Both the position numbers and the translations under genes were made by a program. Positions 33,631-38,220 of a DNA stretch of 38,220 bases are shown piece after piece. The stretch covers positions 1-38,220 of the forward strand of contig JAGVPT010000114.1 of assembly GCA_020052095.1 (NCBI GenBank), read 5' to 3'. The DNA comes from Bacteroidota bacterium (GTDB taxonomy: Bacteria > Bacteroidota > Ignavibacteria > UBA10030 > UBA8401). Under the pieces are notes generated by a model. That model made no database searches and had not been told where the DNA came from. It worked only from the letters and a program-made list of their open reading frames with translations. Every line of letters starts with the position of its first letter. The first letter of the stretch is position 1.

Positions 33631-33990
33631 TTACTCTGCAATTCTTTTCTTCACTGCGGCGAGAAGGTCATGAGGAGCGACGGGCTTCTGGAGATAGCCG
33701 ATGTTCGGATCCAAGTTCCATGCCCCTGCAGTTTGCGCTTTGCCGGTGACGAGGATCATCGGGATTTTCTCCGTCTTAGGATCATCACGCAAAAATTCGA
33801 ACAACATAAAACCGTTGATATTCTCCATCATCACATCGCTGATGATTAGGTCCGGCATTTTTGCCTTCGCAATCTCAAGGGCGGAGGCGCCATCCTCGGC
33901 TTCGATGACGGCGAATCCTTCCTTATCTAAAATTATCTTCTCGAGTTTACGAATTTCGGCGTCATCATCAACGATTAGAATGGTCTTCAT
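33631..33990 (-). CDS. Single-domain response regulator (CheY-like)
   Basis: A 119-residue receiver domain with nothing attached. The acidic pocket D8-D10, phospho-acceptor D52 (LIISDVMM), switch T82 (ILVTGKAQ) and K102 (YLQKPV) are all in place. It ends right after the last helix (AVKKRIAE), so there is no DNA-binding or enzymatic output. It must act by docking to another protein, like CheY or Spo0F, or as a phosphate sink. No histidine kinase is in the window. The insertion TGKAQTAGAWNLDPNIGYL lengthens the beta4-alpha4 region slightly. It is followed on the same strand by the M28 peptidase gene. Confidence 0.93.
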   Translation of the reverse strand: MKTILIVDDDAEIRKLEKIILDKEGFAVIEAEDGASALEIAKAKMPDLIISDVMMENINGFMLFEFLRDDPKTEKIPMILVTGKAQTAGAWNLDPNIGYLQKPVAPHDLLAAVKKRIAE

Positions 33991-34162
33991 TGGTAGGGCC
34001 CCGCGATAGTGTTAAAAATGAAAAAATAAAGTCAAACATTGTCCGGTTTAATGACTTCCCCACTCCATCCCTTAGACTCCTTCGAGAACTCAGAAACCAT
34101 GCGCCCCTAATGACCAGTTAAATTAGTTATTTGAGGCATGAAGGTCAAGGAGCATTGACGAT

Positions 34163-34358
34163 GGGTAGTATCTAAATTTGGTTAGACTCGTCCACTCTCT
34201 TCTTTCTCTGATGCCGGAGAAAGAGTTTGCCACCAACCCCTTAGTCCCCTCCTCGAATGAGGAGGGGAAGGCGCGATAGCGCCAGGGGTGGTTTTTAACG
34301 AGAAGAAGTAGCCCGCGAACGAGACTCTCTCTGTCCCTTGCAAAGTGAGATACTACCC
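34163..34358. mobile_element. Nested palindromic element, MITE-like
   Basis: Outer arms GGGTAGTATCT (34163-34173) and AGATACTACCC (34348-34358) are exact inverted repeats. They share one centre (34260.5) with an inner element at 34230-34291. The inner element has its own arms (CCACCAACCCCT and AGGGGTGG) enclosing hairpins TCCCCTCCTC-GAAT-GAGGAGGGGA and GGCGC-GATA-GCGCC. The match of centres argues for one unit. It codes for nothing, so it would be moved by a transposase elsewhere. Flanks CGAT and GGCGAT may be a decayed target duplication. Confidence 0.55.
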
Positions 34359-34378
34359 GGCGATGAAGGCCTGGTACC

Positions 34379-34407
34379 TTGAATTTGAGATTCTGACTTC
34401 ATATACT
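34379..34407 (+). promoter_or_regulatory. Sigma70-like promoter of sodC
   Basis: TTGAAT (34379-34384) and TATACT (34402-34407) are exactly 17 bp apart, close to the housekeeping consensus. Transcription would start at about 34414, leaving a 24-base leader with AAGGAG (34427-34432) five bases before the ATG. Confidence 0.6.
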
Positions 34408-34437
34408 TCTTCTAACAAATAATAGGAAGGAGCCGCC

Positions 34438-34986
34438 ATGCAATCGTTGACCAAGAAACTTCTGGTTGTCACGCTAAGTGTACTCCCGCTCGTCGGAGTC
34501 GCTCAGATTACTCACGATCATCAGGAAAAAGCACCCGTTCCCAAAGCGATTGCCGTTTTGAGTCCGACAAAAGGGAGCAGTGTCCATGGCGGTGTAACAT
34601 TCGAAGTTGTCGAAAACGGGGTCCGCGTTGTTGCGAATATTGCCGGGCTGACTCCGGGGAAGCACGGTTTCCACATACACGAGTTCGGCGATTGCAGTTC
34701 GGATAGCGGAACGGCAGCCGGTGGGCATTTCAATCCCTCGGGAATGCAGCACGGTGCGCCGAATAGCGACAATCGGCATGCTGGAGACATAGGAAATATT
34801 GAAGCGGACAAAGCCGGTAACGCTCACCTGGATTATGTCGATCCCGTGCTCTCATTGTCGGGCGAGAATTCCATCATCGGGCGCGGAGTTATCGTGCATG
34901 CAAAGGAAGATGATCTTACGACCCAGCCTACCGGGGCTGCCGGAGCGCGATTGGCGTGCGGCTGCATTGGCGTGGCGAAGAGGTAG
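34438..34986 (+). CDS. sodC: Copper/zinc superoxide dismutase
   Basis: A 182-residue exported enzyme that converts superoxide to hydrogen peroxide and oxygen in the periplasm. The signal peptide (MQSLTKKLLVVTLSVLPLVGVAQ) is followed by a short linker and the SOD fold. Copper and zinc ligands are visible: HGFHIHEFGDC (two copper His and the disulfide Cys), GGHFNP (bridging His), HGAPNSDNRHAGDIGNI (zinc His and Asp) and GRGVIVHAKEDD (last copper His). ARLACGCIG holds the disulfide partner, and the conserved Arg of the active-site channel precedes it. It has an AAGGAG ribosome binding site and its own promoter. It stands alone on the plus strand. Confidence 0.96.
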   Translation: MQSLTKKLLVVTLSVLPLVGVAQITHDHQEKAPVPKAIAVLSPTKGSSVHGGVTFEVVENGVRVVANIAGLTPGKHGFHIHEFGDCSSDSGTAAGGHFNPSGMQHGAPNSDNRHAGDIGNIEADKAGNAHLDYVDPVLSLSGENSIIGRGVIVHAKEDDLTTQPTGAAGARLACGCIGVAKR

Positions 34987-35052
34987 GGGTTTAGGGGTTC
35001 GGAGTGTTTGGTTCTGAGTTAAGCTATAGCAGACGATATTTTAAAAATGGAC

Positions 35053-35081
35053 TTGACACAATCATTCTGATTTTTTAATTT
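35053..35081 (+). promoter_or_regulatory. Consensus-like sigma70 promoter for small RNA
   Basis: TTGACA (35053-35058) matches the -35 consensus fully. TAATTT (35076-35081) lies exactly 17 bp later. No protein-coding frame starts downstream before the terminator at 35138-35168, so an RNA of about 80 bases is predicted. Confidence 0.6.
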
Positions 35082-35087
35082 ACTGCC

Positions 35088-35168
35088 GACCTGTGTAACG
35101 ATGCCTCCCCTCGTCGTTGCACCATTGAAAGGGTCAGGCCCGGTGTTCCCCCCACACTGGGCTTTTTT
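35088..35168 (+). ncRNA. Candidate small RNA, SRP-RNA-like 5' part
   Basis: The approximately 81 bases between the promoter and the terminator form a free-standing transcription unit. It contains GGGTCAGGCCCGG (35131-35143), which matches the conserved 5' strand of domain IV of bacterial SRP RNA. But the GGAA tetraloop and the AAGCAGCC partner strand that should follow are absent. Instead the sequence runs straight into a terminator using the same GCCCGG. It is therefore either a truncated SRP RNA derivative or an unrelated small RNA with a chance match. Confidence 0.4.
35138..35168 (+). terminator. Rho-independent terminator
   Basis: GCCCGGTGT (35138-35146) pairs with ACACTGGGC (35154-35162), nine bp with one G-T pair, around a seven-base loop, followed by TTTTTT. 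It serves the candidate small RNA and would also stop read-through from sodC towards the convergent receptor gene. Confidence 0.85.
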
Positions 35169-35236
35169 ATTCTAAGTGCGCAGCCGTTGTTTTGCGGATT
35201 GTTGGAAAGCTGCTCTTAGATTGCCTCTGACTGCAA

Positions 35237-37405
35237 TCAGAAGTCATACTGCAAGCCGAGAGAAGCAACGATATACTGAGGAAGTCCCGGCTCAATATAG
35301 ATTGCCTGCTTGCTTGTTGCGCCAACCCGACCAAAATCCGGATTGATGTACGCAGAAGAAAAATATTTCTTATCAGCCACATTATTGAATGTCGCAAATG
35401 CTTTCACGCCGAGATTATCGACAATCTTCAGTGCGGTTGCATATCCAACCGTGGCATTAAATATTGTATATGATGGCACCTTGAGCGCATTTGCATCATC
35501 CGCATAGTACGAGCCGACGCTCTGCGATGATACTTCAGCATACAAGCCTTCGACGAACGGAATATCGTTCCGCAACCGGATGTTCACGAGATATCCGGGT
35601 ATTCCGACAACGTCGTTATCTTTGTAGCTGAGAGTCTTCCCGCTTAGCAATGGATTGATCGGACGTGCGGTGTAGACCGAGTCAATTGTATAATTGACGT
35701 ACTTATTGCTGGAGAGCGTAACCGCTGCGATCATGGAAAAACCGTGCTCAAGCTGTGTCGCTGCACCGACCTCTACACCTATGCGCCGTGTCTCTCCGGC
35801 TGCTAAATAGAATCTGCCGTTTTGATATGGAACGATGTCATTCGTCGTGGAGATGAGATACAACGCTGCGTCATAGGAAATATTTCTGGCGATGCTGCTC
35901 GCGACCGGCATGAACTGTTTCGTTCCGATTTCAACCGTCGTTGCAACAATCGGCTCGAGCAACGGATTGATGCTCCGGCTATTTGGCTGACCTTGCGCCG
36001 GGTCTGTCTCGTTGCCGGCAGGGACTTCCACACCACCGCCAAGCGATACATAAACGCTGTGTGTGGGAGTGAATCGGTAGACAATCCCCGCTTTAGGTGT
36101 CACCTTCGTGAATGATTTTTGGTCGGATAAGGCCGCCGGGGTGACAAAATTCTCGGCGTAATAAGTAATATTATCATACCGAGCGCCGACCGAGAGAATA
36201 AGCTGATCGCTTAACGCGACTTCTTCCTGAATAAACGCACCAAAGCTGTTTGCGCCCTCGCGCTTATTATCGACCAGGATCGAGTCCCGCTGTCCGTTCT
36301 TCAGTTGATAAAATAATATTGCCCCGTCCTGATACGCTTCATCGACGCCGACCGATGTTGTCGCTTTCGTATCCTCTTTGACTTGCATGACGTTCTTATA
36401 GACAAGGCTCCCGCCAACATGGTACCGGTTGAAATCCCTGAATGTGTTCCGTTCAGACCTTTGTACATATTTAGGATTGACATACGCCGTTGCAGCGATA
36501 TCATTCGCATCGTTTATTGAATGTGTTACCGAAACTCCGAGACGCCCGAGCCGGTTATAGCGCCGTTCATCGCGCTGGACATAGGTCGGCTTGTAGTAAC
36601 TCGTATCTGCCTGCGCCTGGCTCGGATTCGCGTCATACTGGCTTTTGGAAAGAGGTCCGGGAATATGAAACAGATTTGCTGTTCCTACAAGAAATACTCC
36701 AAGGCGTGTTTTCTCACCCAAAGGAGCGACGATCCCCGTGTTCACCATCGATTGCGTGCTGCTTGAATGGTCTCTCCAACCGTCGGAGTTTGTATTGCTT
36801 ACATCGAGGAAGAATTTTCCCGTACCAAGAGTAGTGCCAAGCTGTAGTGTATTCTTTTGAAATCCGAAACCTCCCGCGTATGATTGAAGTGTTACAAACG
36901 GTCGGTCAAACGCTGAATTGGAAGAGATGCTTACCAGGCCACCTGCGGCATTTCCCCAGAGCGCCGAAGAATTGGAACGCACCACTTCGATCCTGTTCAT
37001 CATGCTCAGATCGATGTTGTCGAATGACGTCCTTCCGTCCGGTTCGGTTTCCGGAAATCCATCAACCAAAACCCGGATGCCCCGCGATGTGCCGGAATTC
37101 GACCGTTCACCCGCACCGCGCGCTCCAAATCCGCGGATCGTCAGCCGGACATCCTGGTTGCCGTAACGCGATTGAGCAAATACTCCCGGGACAAGAGACA
37201 ATGCTTCATCGAGCCCGTATCCCTTTCCCTTGGAAAAATCTTTTGAATTCACAATCGAAATCGCGGACGGTTCGTTAAATGGGGATGATGTTTTTCGGGT
37301 CGCGGTTATTTCAACACCGCTCAGGGTAAATGTCGTGTCCTTCTCTTGCGCGTACGGTACTGCTTGAAAGACAATGAATAACAGGAACAGTAATTGCACT
37401 TTCAT
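35237..37405 (-). CDS. TonB-dependent receptor, siderophore type
   Basis: A 722-residue outer-membrane receptor. Signal peptide 1-20 (cleavage near YAQE). It lacks the carboxypeptidase-like domain of the other receptor and starts directly with a plug domain (about 25-165): LSGVEITATRK, then DEALSLVPGVFAQSRYGNQDVRLTIRGFGARG, RGIRVLVDGFPETEPDGRTSFDNIDL, and SSALWGNAAGGLVSISS. The barrel ends YIVASLGLQYDF with terminal Phe. RGFGARGAGERSNSGTSRGIRV is typical of ferric-siderophore receptors, so iron uptake is the best guess. No B12 riboswitch-like sequence was noticed upstream and no transporter genes are adjacent, so the ligand remains open. The stop overlaps a small TCTGA/TCAGA hairpin. Confidence 0.93.
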   Translation of the reverse strand: MKVQLLFLLFIVFQAVPYAQEKDTTFTLSGVEITATRKTSSPFNEPSAISIVNSKDFSKGKGYGLDEALSLVPGVFAQSRYGNQDVRLTIRGFGARGAGERSNSGTSRGIRVLVDGFPETEPDGRTSFDNIDLSMMNRIEVVRSNSSALWGNAAGGLVSISSNSAFDRPFVTLQSYAGGFGFQKNTLQLGTTLGTGKFFLDVSNTNSDGWRDHSSSTQSMVNTGIVAPLGEKTRLGVFLVGTANLFHIPGPLSKSQYDANPSQAQADTSYYKPTYVQRDERRYNRLGRLGVSVTHSINDANDIAATAYVNPKYVQRSERNTFRDFNRYHVGGSLVYKNVMQVKEDTKATTSVGVDEAYQDGAILFYQLKNGQRDSILVDNKREGANSFGAFIQEEVALSDQLILSVGARYDNITYYAENFVTPAALSDQKSFTKVTPKAGIVYRFTPTHSVYVSLGGGVEVPAGNETDPAQGQPNSRSINPLLEPIVATTVEIGTKQFMPVASSIARNISYDAALYLISTTNDIVPYQNGRFYLAAGETRRIGVEVGAATQLEHGFSMIAAVTLSSNKYVNYTIDSVYTARPINPLLSGKTLSYKDNDVVGIPGYLVNIRLRNDIPFVEGLYAEVSSQSVGSYYADDANALKVPSYTIFNATVGYATALKIVDNLGVKAFATFNNVADKKYFSSAYINPDFGRVGATSKQAIYIEPGLPQYIVASLGLQYDF

Positions 37406-37479
37406 GTCTGCCTCTAAAAAATGGCTGTCCAGAGTTCATCAAAGAATCGATGAATTGAGTTACAATGTTTCCCTCTGTG

Positions 37480-37797
37480 TTAGAGACAAGTCGGAGGAGA
37501 TTTGTCGCGAATGGTGGTATACTGCGGATACAATTCGTCGGTCTCCGAAATTTCCGGAGGAAGCACGATAAGAAGAGAGACTTTATCGACAACTTCTACG
37601 ACAAATGCTTTAGGAGCGTTCGATTTATCAAATGTCTCCCAATTGACGGAAGGTCTTGCAAAGGAAAGAATATCGGAAAGTTGGCGGTGATTTTCGAGGT
37701 ATTCCTTCTCGTCAAACTCTACCTGATAAGAAAAATAATTTACGGCAAGGACAAATGCGACGATCTGGAAAAAAGAGTAGTGTCGTAGTACGTCCAT
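37480..37797 (-). CDS. Hypothetical small membrane-anchored protein
   Basis: A possible 105-residue protein with one hydrophobic segment near the start (HYSFFQIVAFVLAVNYFSY) and a polar remainder (EYLENHRQLSDILSFARPSVNW, then AFVVEVVDKVSLLIVLPPEIS). The start at 37797 places the hydrophobic segment near the N-terminus; a longer frame to 37863 looks less protein-like. There is no Shine-Dalgarno and no family resemblance. It lies 75 bp upstream of the receptor on the same strand. Confidence 0.4.
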   Translation of the reverse strand: MDVLRHYSFFQIVAFVLAVNYFSYQVEFDEKEYLENHRQLSDILSFARPSVNWETFDKSNAPKAFVVEVVDKVSLLIVLPPEISETDELYPQYTTIRDKSPPTCL

Positions 37798-38220
37798 CCA
37801 TGGTAAATTGATCGCCGCTTTTCCCGAAGGGATCCCTTGACACCCGGACATGACAGACTTCATATGAAGATGGTCATTTTTTGAGATCGCATTAGGACAC
37901 TACCGGGAAAGGTGCATTGCGTTGCGAACAAGGGAAAAGAGTGCAAGAGCGCCCTTCTTTGAACGTCTCATTTTTTCCTCCCATGTGTTTTAGAACTGTG
38001 GCGGCAATATAACTATTCCAGTTGAAAATAGGAAAATCTATTGATATCCGACGATGATACGCACCACGGACATGACAACTATAGAGTGTACAATATCCCT
38101 TCATAATAGTAAAAGAACGCTTAGCAGGCTGTTGAAAAAGTCATAAGAAATAGTTTTCCACATGCGTCGAATCTCTGAACTGATGTATTATATTTATACG
38201 AGTTCATCAGACACAAAGGA
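37798..38220. other. Right edge, no gene seen
   Basis: About 420 bp without a credible complete gene. Frames such as the one at 37892-38104 lack any recognisable feature. The last 100 bases may belong to an insertion sequence (separate entry). Confidence 0.45.
38121..38220. mobile_element. Possible insertion-sequence end, cut by window edge
   Basis: TTAGCAGGCTGTTGAAAAAG at 38121-38140 strongly resembles the terminal sequence CAGGCTGTTGAAAAA seen at the ends of several IS families. An open frame starts with ATG at 38163 and runs off the edge (MRRISELMYYIYTSSSDTK), too short to identify. The matching other end is not in the window. Confidence 0.35.

Larger units (their letters stand above)
33991..34437. 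other. Non-coding stretch with palindromic element and sodC promoter
   Basis: About 450 bp between divergent genes. The middle is the 196-bp element at 34163-34358. The part from 33991 to about 34160 must carry the response-regulator promoter but shows nothing decisive. The sodC promoter lies at the right end. Confidence 0.5.

Noticed and set aside
37892-38104. 70-residue minus-strand frame
   Set aside because: Mixed Cys/His/Arg composition, no ribosome binding site and no family resemblance.

Overview
This window looks like a chromosomal segment of an uncultured-type bacterium of the Bacteroidota/Chlorobiota/Ignavibacteriota (FCB) branch. The reasons are two TonB-dependent receptors (one with an N-terminal carboxypeptidase-regulatory-like domain), a PorV/PorQ-type outer-membrane protein, several secreted or lipidated proteins, and many small palindromic repeats between genes. 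No rRNA, tRNA, CRISPR array, plasmid or phage module was seen. The assignment is inferred from gene content, not from a marker gene.

Layout. 0-1.4 kb: a block of four small hairpins, then a minus-strand pair (YdeI/OmdA-like protein and DoxX). 1.8-5.7 kb: plus-strand PLP decarboxylase and TonB-dependent receptor, separated by a 172-bp inverted-repeat element. 5.9-12.4 kb: a minus-strand run of GNAT-nitrilase fusion, MFS permease, orphan CHASE3 membrane protein, aroK, aroB and a lipoprotein amidase, preceded by a tiny membrane protein. 12.5-16.1 kb: small secreted protein, outer-membrane barrel and PpiD/SurA-like folding factor, all minus. 16.1-16.7 kb: gene-poor, with three hairpins. 16.7-18.0 kb: lipoprotein with FnIII and a seven-repeat propeller. 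18.3-28.1 kb: plus-strand dxr and rseP, then a four-gene envelope cluster ending in a CHASE2 adenylate cyclase. 28.3-34.0 kb: minus-strand lipoprotein, PorV-like protein with a structured leader, TauE/SafE permease, Sir2 deacylase, M28 peptidase and a single-domain response regulator. 34.4-35.2 kb: sodC and a possible small RNA. 35.2-37.8 kb: second TonB-dependent receptor and a small hypothetical protein. The right edge may hold the end of an insertion sequence.

Working together. dxr (isoprenoid precursor) and rseP (site-2 protease) are classic neighbours. aroK and aroB overlap and encode two shikimate-pathway steps. The most interesting block is 21.1-28.1 kb: a secreted Ig-like protein, a secreted FecR-domain protein, a large outer-membrane barrel protein and a CHASE2 adenylate cyclase lie in close succession. 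The FecR protein's C-terminal domain and the barrel protein's N-terminal domain are visibly homologous (15 identities over 33 ungapped columns). This suggests an uncharacterised envelope-to-cAMP sensing system.

Repeats are a second theme. Several families of short palindromic elements, a nested 196-bp palindromic element, and a 48-nt sequence present twice 15 kb apart show that intergenic space here has been colonised repeatedly by small mobile or REP-like sequences. A hairpin-plus-terminator leader directly before the PorV-like gene looks like a cis-regulatory RNA.
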